Assembly: GCF_035582795.1 (NCBI RefSeq)
Contig: NC_134370.1
Location: 32,227,501 to 32,291,500 of the forward strand
DNA from: Mycteria americana
Taxonomy: Eukaryota > Chordata > Aves > Ciconiiformes > Ciconiidae
DNA: 64,000 nt
Reading direction: 5' to 3'
The position numbers and the translations under genes were made by a program. Shown piece by piece: positions 1 to 10,575 of the stretch (positions within the stretch are counted from its first letter, which is position 1; every line of letters begins with the position of its first letter). The notes below the pieces were generated by a model that saw nothing but the letters and a program-made list of their open reading frames with translations, was not told where the DNA came from and made no database searches.

Positions 1-3000
1 AAATGGAAACTTAGAAACAGGTGACTTGGGCTTCCCTCATTTGCCAAGAAAAGCTTCCCACTTATCTTTGACAAAGGACTGGGTGGATTATCCTCAATTT
101 CAATTAAATATTTTTGCTCCACATGTGGAGAAATTAACATCTAATTTACAAGAAGCTTTAATCCTGGTATAATAATTATATTCTATTATGTGAAGCTCTG
201 TTTGTTCAAGGTATGAATACAAAGTCTCTGATTTTTTTTTTATGGGTTGGTTCTTTCTATATGCATCTCTTTCTATATGCATTTGTGTGTCACCATGACA
301 ACTTCCTATCAGTCTGTCTGACACTGTGCACTTCAGAGAAGTTACAGTTACCCAGGGCCTGAATGCAGAGTACCAGGGAGTAACATCTGAGCATCTGATT
401 TCCATGGGCTCATGCATAGTTCTGCTCTGCTGAAGTCTGATGCATCCATCATGCATGTAAGTTTAAGAACAAAGAACTACATTCTTTCACCAGATCTTCA
501 AGCTACAACATACTGCAATTTCTCAAATATCTTTCCATTCTAATTATGTACATAGGTTTGTAAAGCCAATATTATGGACGTGATTGTAAAATCAATGTTT
601 AACTATCACTTAACAGATTTATAGCCTGACTTATAAAAATGTCTCTGCATTTCCTTTAGAAATTATTCTCTTTATAGTCTAGCTTAGAAGTTTTTATTAT
701 TCAGTACTGGGATCAGTACTTAATTGGCAAGTATTCTACTATAGAACTAAGCTGCCTTACACCTGTCTTTATCTGGTCTCCAGTAACCTAGAAAAATATT
801 CCTGCCTGTGCAAATCTGGCTGATCTGCTCTGTCAGGAGCAATTTTTCAACTTAAACTTTGGTACTCAAAAGATCCATGCATTCTTTGATCTGAGATGCC
901 TGGGCCGATACTTTGCGAGCTGTGCTGATTTGTGTTGGTGGGTGCTCATTGCCGTGCTTCCTCACCACTCCATACACCGTTTTTGTTGGCTTGGGAGAGT
1001 TTGCACTGGAGACTGGCAGACTTTACCAAAATAGGCTTTTGGACAGGAAGCTTCAGTTCCTTGAAGGAAGGACTTGCAGGACGAAGAGTTGAAAAATTTA
1101 TTTGGAGCATGTGGCTTTGTTCAGCCATATCTGAAAGTGCCTCAACATTAGAGCTAAAACTGAGACAACTCTAAGCCTGCCAGAGGTAGTAAGGGCAGAA
1201 TTTCACTCAACTAGCACACTGAACTAGCTTACGTAGTGGAGCCTAATGGTAGATGGAGAGATTAGTCTGCTGCACAGGGCAGTAGTACTGCTTTTGCTTA
1301 TTGCACTGATTCTGCATGTTCCAGCTGGCAGCTGCTGTGTCTCTGAATGTACATCATGCATATTACATCCATTTTCTGTGTGTAAAGCCTTGCATCATGT
1401 TTGGTTTTTTGAAGAGTTGTAGTGGATAACTTGATGGATGCACAGGAATATTCTCTTTTCCTAAACAAAATACCTCAAGTATCTAAAAAGGAAATTGGTT
1501 ACCCTTGGCTGCATTATCTGATCAGAAAGGCATGTAGAAATGTGACAACTATAAGTATTTCCACCATTGAAAGAGCTGCTTGTTCCAGTTTTTGCTAAAA
1601 GGCCACTGGAAGTACCTTATTTGAATCATGGTCCTGGAGACAGGCTATTCCTTCTGTTTTGCCACTGAAATAAAGCCTTCCAGGGGGAGCTCTCTAGACC
1701 TCATCATTATAAAATCTCACAGTAAAAGGATAAGAAATTTGAGTTTTGTATTGCCTAACAGAAAAAGAAGGCACAAAACACTTAAGGGGGTGGTGGGGAA
1801 GACTCCCATCTGTGTCTTAGGGAGTTTATTGGTATTTATTCTTTCACAAGTGCTGGCTGAAGTTATGTTCAGAAATATCTGTATGACCTACAAGACTAAT
1901 ACAGCGGTGACAAACCAGTTCCGCCCTACAAACAGCAGGGATTTGTCAGAAGCAAAACCATTATCTCAGCTGGTTGTGCTACTGATGATATTTTAACTTT
2001 TGGAATCCATGCTAAAATGCATGCAATTGAAAGCAAATGAAGATGTATTAAATTTACTTTTTTACTATAGTTATATTAATGAAATGACTAAGGAAATCGT
2101 TGGAGACGTGTCCCAGTGTACTCTAGTAAGCCAAAAATCCACTGGGCTATTTTAATGTACTGCTGCCAATAGCAAAATGTATGAGTTGACAATATCTTTC
2201 GACTGATAAAAATGCAGTTCCAAGTAGTTAATAATCAGATGGAGTCAAAATCCTATTTTGAAAAATAAACACAAAATGTTTCATTAATTATAACACCGAA
2301 TTGTAACATTGTTCTTAGCCTGAGCGGCCAAAAAAAAATGTATTAGTGATCCTAAGGGCAGGTGCATAAATTAATGCTTCTACATTTTCAAGAAATGTTT
2401 GGTAACTTCTTTATTTACCAGTAGGTGTCACTGGAGTCCAGCAGAGAGCTATTATTACTTTAAAACATCTTTTCTGCTTAATCGAACCTTTATTTCATTG
2501 AGAAACATTCGGTATTTGTACATGTCGACGTACATCCAATAAAAATGAAGAACTGCAATCAATGCCCTTTCAAATATGTTTTTTCCTGTCTCAGCTACTG
2601 ATAACTGTTGGTGGATAATTCAATGGATTGAGAAAGAATTCTGAATTTTTTTTCTCTGCAGTATCCCTGAATCTGGTCCAAGCTGATAATGAACAAAGTG
2701 ATTATTCGATGCAAAGGTGAAGCCAGTTAGCAGTGCCTATATGATTACTCAGCCCTTGCCCAATCTTCCATTGGGGGTGGGGAGGGATGGAAAATCAAGG
2801 CAAAAGACCCAAATCTTAATTTTTTTTGGCACCTGTGCTGAAAATTACAGAGAGTCTGGGAACTGAATGGGACAGGAAGGACCTGTTGCCCACAGAGCAG
2901 CTCTCTGCAAGACTGAGAAAGCATTTAGGGAGGAAAACTAGTGGAAGCTCCACTTTTGGTGTCTGTAGGTACCTACCTCTGAAAATAAGCAGTACGGTCT

Positions 3001-6000
3001 TACTGATGTCAGATGTGTTTTTCCTCCAGTCTTAAATGTAAATTACTTCTAAAGAATACAAAGAATCTATATAATCCTGTGTCACTAGTTTTATGCACTT
3101 GTACTTTATTATATGGATGCTTCTCTGAAGATCTGGATCTTGCTTCCTATACCTTGCATTAGAAGACACAGCACTGTGCTGAACAAGACTGCTTAGGACT
3201 GAGCTGAAGTATAGCATGGAATGTTTTTTTTTCTATTTGAATGAACTGTAGTTCTTGTCTGCTATGTGTTTGCTAGACAGGTGATTAGCAAAGGTATTTT
3301 GATTGAAATGCGCTTTCAGGTATGCTCAGGTATTTGCTATCTGAAAGGCACAAAAAAGCACCAAGTAGACACCTGTGGTTACTACATAATGTTCAAGCCA
3401 CTTGATATCGTACATCAAAAGATAAAAGGGGAGTTAGGTTTTGGTTTCCCCAGATATGGTAAAAGGCTTATTCTTTATGAAAACCACCAGAGAGACATTT
3501 TGAGTTAGCTGAAGCCATCTTAGTTTGAGCCTAAGCTCTTACATCAATACATTCCTCCAATCTCTTTCAAATGTTTACCAAGAAATGACTGTGCTACACA
3601 GTAAACTTTTATCTCAGAAATTCAAGATCGTACATCCAGTAGAAAACCATGGCATAAGGAGGCTGCTGCAGGCTAATGTATTAGCATAATAATGTGCTTT
3701 TGGACAGTAAATGCACTGCCTGTTCTGTTGCCCTTACATGTGGCTAGATCCAGTAATGAGTCATTTGTTTGATATGTCTAAAGAACCAGTCAATACACAG
3801 GTTGTTTTTAGCCTTTTGTTATCTTCTTTAAATACATTTCTGAAGTACTCTGCCACTGCTCGTTAACGGGCTCTCTATTGCATGCTGTAGGATGATCTTT
3901 GACCATTTCACTGAACATGGTTGCATTGTACGCAGTGAACCTTGTTAAATGTGGACAGGATTGCAGAACTGGCCCTGGATGTACCAGGGTCTTGTGCAAC
4001 AGGCAGAAGACACTGCAGCTGTCTTTGTGGTGCTGCATTGTTATTTGAATAAAGGTGAAAGTAATTTGTTCCAGGCTGTATTCTGGCAGGAAACTAATGA
4101 AGTCACTAACTGATATTTTGTTGCCTCCTACCTTTCCATGAGGAAATGGTCATTTAATTATTTTTTAATTTTCATTTTATCAGCTTAATTTGCTAGATAG
4201 TACATTAATTCTGCCATGACGTTCAGGGACACGTCCATCCAGTCCACTTTAGTCCCACAAGTTTTAATTCTCTGTGGATTTTCTTTTCCAGTTGTAGTTT
4301 ATGTTGTTGTTCTTTGTATCATTGCACACAGCCCTCGAAGGCCACACATATTGGTCTCAGTGCAGCAGCTTAGTTGTTTGACCTGATATTACTATAGTTT
4401 AATGTTTTGTAACTGCTGTAGAAGTGCTTAGCTACTGGCCAAGTTCTACTCTTTCTAAAAAGTAGAAACAAGTACTTGGGAAATACAAAGGTGAAAACAA
4501 AAGTCCTGTAAACAAAAACTCAAAAGGGAACTGAGTGATTATAGCGTCTGCATATAAGAGCCACACACAAACCTAATAATCAAAACTATGAGGACAAAGG
4601 ATCATAATGTGTAAATGTTGGTCACGTACATGCCCTTTTTAACTGGTGAAGGAAGCAAATTAGCAAAATAAGCAACAGAAATGGCTGCTACCCTGTTGCT
4701 GGAACAGGAATAGAATAGGACAATGACAATCCCGCCAATGAACTCTCTTATAAGAACAATTTAAAACACCAATTGCTTGTTGCATTCCCATGTTTTTCTT
4801 TCCCCAACAAGCACTATGTTGGTGCAATTTGGTAGCTTTCCTTGAGGGCTGCTGCCATGAAGACAGATATAAATTTAATAATAATGTGAAAGAATAAGTT
4901 CTTAAAAGAAGAATTAAAAAAAAAACTTCAGGGAGAAGATAAGGTTGGTATTGAATCTGGTCCTCCTATAAGGCTGCAACAGATCTCAGGCATTTGAGAG
5001 AGTCAGCCCCCTTTTATTCCGTAACAAAAGCATGGAAAAACTTTACCTGGCCAAAGAACCTAGACTTTCCTTGCTGCCTTTAAAGTTAGGCTGCATCCTC
5101 ACTGTAAGTGAGGGTTTTTTTTCCTGAAACACCGTGGCATGTTGTAAAATCTTCATGGGAAACAGCACAGGTGGTTACTTTCTCAGCAGAGCTTGCTGAG
5201 ATAAACTGCATGGAGAATAAAGTTCTGACCTTGACAGTTATAACAAGGTGAAAGCTACTCTGGGCTTTTCCCACTGGTATTTCACCACAGGTTTTTCCAG
5301 TAGACTTACAGGCTGATCACCTAGGGAAAAAAACTGCACAGAACCACCACTGAGAATTTAGCTGTAGGTGAATGACTATTGTTGGTTCATCGAGTAAAAC
5401 TAGTCTTTCCAGAGGCTTTTACATTGCAGAGACGATGCTGCCTCTTGCGTGATTGCAACACATGGGTGTGCGGGCCAGAGAGAAGGTGGAGTAGCGCAAC
5501 TTTTTCTGCTAGCTGCCCGGGTCTGATTCATTAGTGCTACCATCCAGGGAACTCTTTTTTTGTCCCAGAGAACTGGCCCTTTGCTGCGCTCCTCTAAGTG
5601 TTCCTTTGTTCTGTCCAGTAGTGCTTGTTTTAACCTTTCAGTTACTAAACTTAATGCCTTGGTTTGACCACCTCATATGAGGACACAGCTGCACTATGAT
5701 GCAAATACTGAAAAATATGATCCAAAACTGTAAAAAGATCCCCTATTTGAATGCCTTTCAGTCTTTCTTCTCAGGGTTCAGTGTCAGAAATAAGCAGTAC
5801 GCTATCCATTGGAAATACCTCACTAAGAAAAGCCATATTCTTGACAGAAATCACACTTCCTTGTACACTGGGTTGCAGATCTTCCCTGTCTCCCCACCCC
5901 TATACGTTCTGCTTTATGGTCTGCTCTGATCCAGCTGCTGCAGCTCTCAGTGCTCCCCAGCTGTTCTCGCCCACTCCCATGCTGCTGCTGCTGGTGTTGC

Positions 6001-9000
6001 TGAACTTCCTCCAGCACGCATTAGGAGCGATACTAATGTATAAATGACTATTTTCAGAGCTGTTTCAGAGAGGTTGACTAAAGCATGGTAATTAGTTACT
6101 TAATGTGTCTCTTCACCCTCCCTTCATCTTTGATATGCAAATTAGCAAGGGGGAAATTCTGGCCCCCGTGAAGCAAAACGGCAAAGCCCTGAGTGCTCTC
6201 ACCCATGCGTGCAGCGTGACACTTGAAGGACAGGAACAGGAGGAGACTGACATTTTGCAAAGAAAAAGCAAAACACATTGAAATGTTTAGCATTTTAAGT
6301 GGCACTAATTGGGACATGAAAGCACTGCAGCAGCTGTGAGTGCAGCAAGATCAGCAGGACATCCTCTTCTCCCTCATCCCTTCCCACCTGGACAAGAGGC
6401 AAGGAAGGAAGGAAGGAAGTACTAAAGGAAGCTGGAGAGAACTTGGGAGGCAAATAGTGACTAGGCTGGGACACAGAAGGACAGGGAAGAGGCAAAGGAG
6501 AAGATGCTGAGGGGCCATTGGCTTTCATGGTTCTGAGGGGAGTGGTCTGGGCATGAGGAGTAAGGGGGAGAGCCTTCCTGTGAGTTACTGTTTGCTTCTT
6601 GGGCAGCGCTTCACAGGGAAGCGGAGAAATGGGTTATTGAGCTTATTCTCCTTTTGTGGGAAAAGGAGTGGAGCAAGGATGTATTGTGCTGTTAATTCAT
6701 GCACTTGATATAAAGGATACCTAGTGCTATGGTCCTTTTAAAATCTGTTTGTAGCCTCACTTTAAGCTAATATTACTGTCAAATGCTTGTTTTTGTCCAT
6801 GAGGCAGCACTGAGAAACCTTCCTGACAGCTTCTGGAAGGATATGGCTGTCTTCATCTCCCCCCCCAGAGTATCTGCTGCTCGGGAAACCTTCCATTTTC
6901 TTACTGCGTTGCCTCTCTTTTCTTTTGGAAGAAACTGAAACAGTTAAAAATGTTTTAATGGTTGCCTCAAGACTGAGTTATGTGAAGGGCTCCGTACTAA
7001 GCTACAGCTCATTTTGAAAAGTCTGTGTTATTCCCCCCACAGAGATCTCAGCGCAGAACCCCAAAAAGAGAACTGGGAGGGTTCTAGAGTGTATTAAGAT
7101 GAGATGTATCCACATAACTGTTCTGTCCTTATGTGTTCCTTCTAGTGGTCTACTTTTCTCTCTCTTATCTCCAGTTTTGATGTATTTGAGCTGTGTTTTT
7201 CAGTGCTTTCTGACTTTATTATGAATAGCAAAGACGCTAATTTCTCTTGCAGGGGGAGTAATGAAATGCAATAGGAAGCTGTAGGACTCACTTTGGCTTT
7301 CCCAGAAAAGTTTTTAAGATGGAAAAGCTAAAGTTGTAAGATGGCTGCTTACCTCCCACTGCTGTTCTCATGGAGGCAAATGCCAAACTGGAGTGTTTTC
7401 TGTGCTGCTTTTTTGTGAAGGGTTTTGTGTGGTTGGGTTTTGTTTCGGTTTTTTGTGAAGGGAGATGGCAACTATCAATAATAGAATTCCACAACAAGCA
7501 CGAGATGCCTACTGAATTCCACCCTCTTTGAGAATTAAAACTTGCCTACTGCCAAACGTAGATGGGATTTGGCTTTTGTTTGCTCTGTCTCGGTACTCGC
7601 ATATTTGAGGTAAGCGAGATGAAAATGGAAATAGCAAAGTTTAACATGTTAATTGCCAAGGTTATTAAGTTACAAGGTGTGAAATTTTCAAAAGTATCTA
7701 AAGTAAGTTAGGTGCAGAAAGATTGGCCCATCTCTGTTGTTCTTGAACATAACAATGTTTGTTTTCCATCATCATCGAAGAAAAAAGTTTTATTAGACTT
7801 ATAGGCTTCTGCTGATACCCAAGATAGGATAGGCAGCACATACATTAGTTTAATTTATCCTTTGTTAGTCATGTGAAATTCCATCGTGACTATGAATCTG
7901 CAGTGTTTTAGATTACTCTGTATGGGGATTCTACAAAGACTGAAAATACTGTTGGAAATACGAAGCTAGCCCAGGGGGTCGAGGGTGTGTGAGAGCTTTC
8001 AAAAGACATCCAATTACTATCACCATACTGCAAAATTCTCTGAATTACTGTTTGACTTACCTAGCCCAGGCTTTAAGTTCGAAACATATTTAATTTAAGT
8101 TCAACTCTTAAATTATCTCCAAATAGAAACTACTTCCAAATAGTTCCTTGGTGTCAATTCCTTACTCTGACCATATTCTTCACCTTTTCTGGTTCTCAGG
8201 ACAAACTTTTTTTTATGTTGTAAAAAACTCCACAGAGCCTCAAAGTGTTTTGAGGTCTCACAGTACTGTTTTTTTCTCTTTGTCAAACAGATCAGTTAGT
8301 CGGAAAATAAGACTTTTAGACTCGCACTATAGTATGCAAAACTCAAACTGGTTTAGCTATCCATTTTACTCTGACGTTTAAACAAGCTAATTAGTAGCTC
8401 TGATAAAAGAATACTCGCAGGAAAAAAAAATCTTCTCACTTTTTGTATTCAGGTTATGTATTTTAAAATTTGTAACCTGTTTTCAGTAGCTCTTCAACAA
8501 CTGGGTCAGATATAGACAAACTTGTAAGCCTTCTTTGAAACACAACACAGACCTCAACTGTATCTCAGATCAAGCTTGTACACCTCATCACAAGGCCCAG
8601 TCTATTTTATCTTCACTTTCTCTAGCCCCAGTTGTATACTGGCTTTAGAGAGCACATGGAGTGTGTTCTTCAGAAGTAATACCTAAAAGCTACCAACATA
8701 TCAATAGGTACCAGTTAATGGCCAAAAATTTATTTACTTACAGGATCACTAAACAAAACCATAGTCTTGCATCTCTTTATTGAAAGCCAGTAATTTTGCA
8801 TTGGGTAAAGCTAAAATTAAGAAAAAAGTAATGTTTCTTAACTAGAAGTAACGAGACAACTCTAACATCTTCTGTGCAGTGATATCAGCGTCTTTTTAAT
8901 TCTTTTTCTTATTCCCTTTGCATTTGGAACCTGTACTTTAAAACCTTTCCTCCAACAACAGATGACTAGTATGATCACGTGTGTTGTGAAACCATTTTAG

Positions 9001-9590
9001 GTTCCAAGGTGGCAGAGGTGTTTTTGTTTTGCTTTTGCTTTTTTTTCTTTTCTGAGCTCCTCACTCCTCTTAAAAATTACCAAACTACATCTGCGAGTAT
9101 GATGTTCTTTTTTAACGCACTGCTTTTCTAGTAGTGCATCCTTAGTTTTCTATTCCACAAGCATTTTATAAAATACTGCTTACAGAATGTAAAGTAGTGG
9201 ATTTGATGGTTGTTTGATGCCTCTGCTATTTGCTGTATGATACAATCTCCATGGAGTATTTTTTCACTCTACACAGAGTGTATCATTAATTAAAGTCTCA
9301 AAGGTGTGCATAAATACATGTATGTGGGTGGATGTAACTGCTTTGTATAAGCTAGTGCCTGTGGAAGTAGGAGCACGTGAAAGCCACCGTTTCACAGTCT
9401 GCACTATGTTCGTTTCATGGGACTTATCTGCAGAGCATGTTTCCTCCCTGGAGCAGATGTAAAGGCTGGGGACTGTGCAACCACTGTGAGTACGAATGAA
9501 GTGCTGCAGCGAGTGGAAGGGGCTCGTTTCCCCTGGGCGAGGCTGCCCACTGCTGCTTGGCATAACAAACTTTTAATGGAGTCGACGTAG
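1..9590. other. Upstream intergenic DNA, no gene recognised
   Basis: AT-rich sequence 5' of the WAPL CpG island. The open frames here are short (at most about 120 codons), lack recognisable domains and are not joined by convincing splice signals, so I call no gene. I saw no tRNA, no known small RNA and no clear transposon. Small items are a near-perfect 14-base duplication (TTTCTATATGCAT-type unit) around 252-285 and an AAGG microsatellite at 6401-6419. Distal regulatory elements could be present but cannot be recognised by eye. Confidence 0.6.
6401..6419. repeat. (AAGG)n microsatellite
   Basis: Nearly five perfect AAGG units within a purine-rich stretch. It is an ordinary short tetranucleotide repeat. 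Confidence 0.9.
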
Positions 9591-9636
9591 GGCTGGTTCA
9601 GTGCCCGCCGCGTTCCCAAACTCCTAAGGGGGGTTT

Positions 9637-9664
9637 TGACCTTCACTCGGGGGATTTTGACCTT
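9637..9664 (-). promoter_or_regulatory. Paired nuclear-receptor half-sites (TGACCTT direct repeat)
   Basis: TGACCTT occurs at 9637-9643 and again at 9658-9664. Both read as AAGGTCA on the minus strand, the half-site bound by orphan receptors such as ERR and NR5A family members. The 21-base centre spacing is two DNA turns, so both sites face the same side. Location at the upstream edge of the CpG island suggests regulation, but half-sites are common and this is only a motif match. Confidence 0.3.
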
Positions 9665-10126
9665 AGCTCCGGCCGCCCCGGCTCCTTCCTGCCGCTGGGC
9701 CAGGCCGCAGCCCCGCCGGGCCACCCCGCAGCGCGGGGCCGGGGCTGCCCCGGGAGACCCTGGGCCCCGCGCGGGGACCCTCTCCTGGAGGCGCGGCCTG
9801 GTCGGGCGCCGGGGCCGGGCGCCACTGGGGCCGGGCCGGGCCGCCTGCGGCTGGCCCCGCTGCCCCCGCCTTCAGAACCCCAGCAGCGGCACGTCTCCCC
9901 CCCGGGGGCGCGGGCCCGAGCGGAGACCTCCGCGGGGAGGCGGCGGGGTCCCGCCAGGCCGCGCCGCGCCGTCCCGGCCGCCTCAGGGCGCCCCTGAGAG
10001 GCTGAGCTCCCGCGGGCCCAACGCAGCGCGGGCCGGGCGCCGGCTCCCTCGGGCCGCGCCGGGGCCTTACGGGGCCCCGCGTCCCCCGCTCGCCCCCCGC
10101 CCGGCCCAGCCCGCGCCGGGCTGCGA

Positions 10127-10145
10127 ACTACAGCTCCCAGCAGGC
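10127..10145 (+). promoter_or_regulatory. WAPL: ZNF143/Staf-type binding site
   Basis: ACTACAGCTCCCAGCAGGC closely matches the ACTACAayTCCCAGCAtGC consensus of ZNF143, a motif typically found shortly upstream of housekeeping transcription starts. It lies about 150 bases before the inferred WAPL start, and NRF1, GC-box, CCAAT and YY1-type motifs follow. Confidence 0.75.
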
Positions 10146-10171
10146 TCCGCGCGGGCCGGGCCGGCGTCAGC

Positions 10172-10188
10172 GGGGCGGGCGCATGCGC
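10172..10188 (+). promoter_or_regulatory. WAPL: GC box plus perfect NRF1 palindrome
   Basis: A GGGGCGGGC Sp1-type GC box (10172-10180) runs into GCGCATGCGC (10179-10188), the perfect palindromic core of the NRF1 consensus. NRF1 sites are characteristic of CpG-island promoters of cell-cycle and mitochondrial genes. Binding is inferred from the motif only. Confidence 0.7.
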
Positions 10189-10224
10189 GGCGGCGGCGCC
10201 GTCGGTTGAGTAAGGCGGGGTGCG

Positions 10225-10229
10225 ATTGG
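10225..10229 (-). promoter_or_regulatory. WAPL: Inverted CCAAT box (NF-Y)
   Basis: GCGATTGGCTG contains ATTGG, the reverse of CCAAT, in the extended context favoured by NF-Y. Its position, 45-60 bases before the inferred transcription start, is typical for NF-Y in TATA-less promoters. Confidence 0.6.
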
Positions 10230-10278
10230 CTGCGGGCGGCGGCCGGGCGTGGGACGCGCAGTGACGGAAGGAGCGGGG

Positions 10279-10288
10279 CAAATGGCGG
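10279..10288 (+). promoter_or_regulatory. WAPL: YY1-type initiator element
   Basis: CAAATGGCGG matches the AAnATGGCGGC core of YY1, which in TATA-less promoters usually sits just downstream of the transcription start. This places the probable WAPL start near 10250-10285. The ATG inside the motif also opens the first upstream ORF. Confidence 0.55.
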
Positions 10289-10326
10289 AGAGATGGTCCC
10301 GGGCCCCGTCCCGAGAGCGGCGATAA
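10282..10326 (+). CDS. Upstream ORF 1 in WAPL 5' UTR (14 codons plus stop)
   Basis: An ATG inside the YY1-type motif opens a frame encoding MAERWSRAPSRERR, then TAA. It lies in the first few dozen bases of the inferred mRNA, so whether it is transcribed depends on the exact start site. If present it could lower WAPL translation. It has no recognisable domain and is probably regulatory rather than a functional peptide. Confidence 0.35.
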   Translation: MAERWSRAPSRERR

Positions 10327-10376
10327 TCCCGGCGCGGAGGAAGCGGCGCCGGAGGAGGCGGCGCCGGGGGCCCTAA
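10293..10376 (+). CDS. Upstream ORF 2, arginine-rich (27 codons plus stop)
   Basis: A second ATG eleven bases after uORF 1 opens a different frame of 27 codons ending in TAA at 10374-10376. Its C-terminal half is a basic run, RRKRRRRRRRRGP. Consecutive Arg codons in a nascent peptide are known to be able to slow ribosomes, so an effect on scanning is possible. Presence in the mRNA depends on the start site, and translation is unproven. Confidence 0.35.
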   Translation: MVPGPVPRAAIIPARRKRRRRRRRRGP

Positions 10377-10575
10377 CGCCCGCACCACCCCGGGAGGGTG
10401 CCGCCGCCGCCGGGGAAGGGGCGGAGGCGTCCCGTCGGCGAGCGCCTTTCGCAGGCGGCAGATCGGCGGCCAGAAATCGCGGCGAGAGCCACATCCGCGG
10501 CGCCGCCCGGAACGCGCCGGGCCCGTGCCCGGGACCCGCCGCCCCCCTGCCCTTGCCGCCACGACCGACGCCGAG

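Larger units (their letters stand above)
10270..10575 (+). other. WAPL: WAPL exon 1, non-coding (5' UTR); start approximate
   Basis: The 3' end is set by a consensus donor: GACGCCGAG followed by GTAGGT, with the GT at 10576. The 5' end is inferred from the promoter motifs and is not visible in the sequence. The exon is extremely GC-rich and contains two overlapping upstream ORFs (10282-10326 and 10293-10376). No main-frame start lies here; the conserved WAPL start codon is in exon 2, 3.4 kb downstream. Confidence 0.7.

Noticed and set aside
1..9590. Exons of a neighbouring gene upstream of WAPL
   Set aside because: No open frame resembled a known neighbour and no convincing exon chain was seen on either strand.
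9636..10376. 246-codon + strand frame through the promoter
   Set aside because: Same composition artefact. Most lies upstream of the inferred transcription start; only its last 27 codons (uORF 2) can be in the mRNA.
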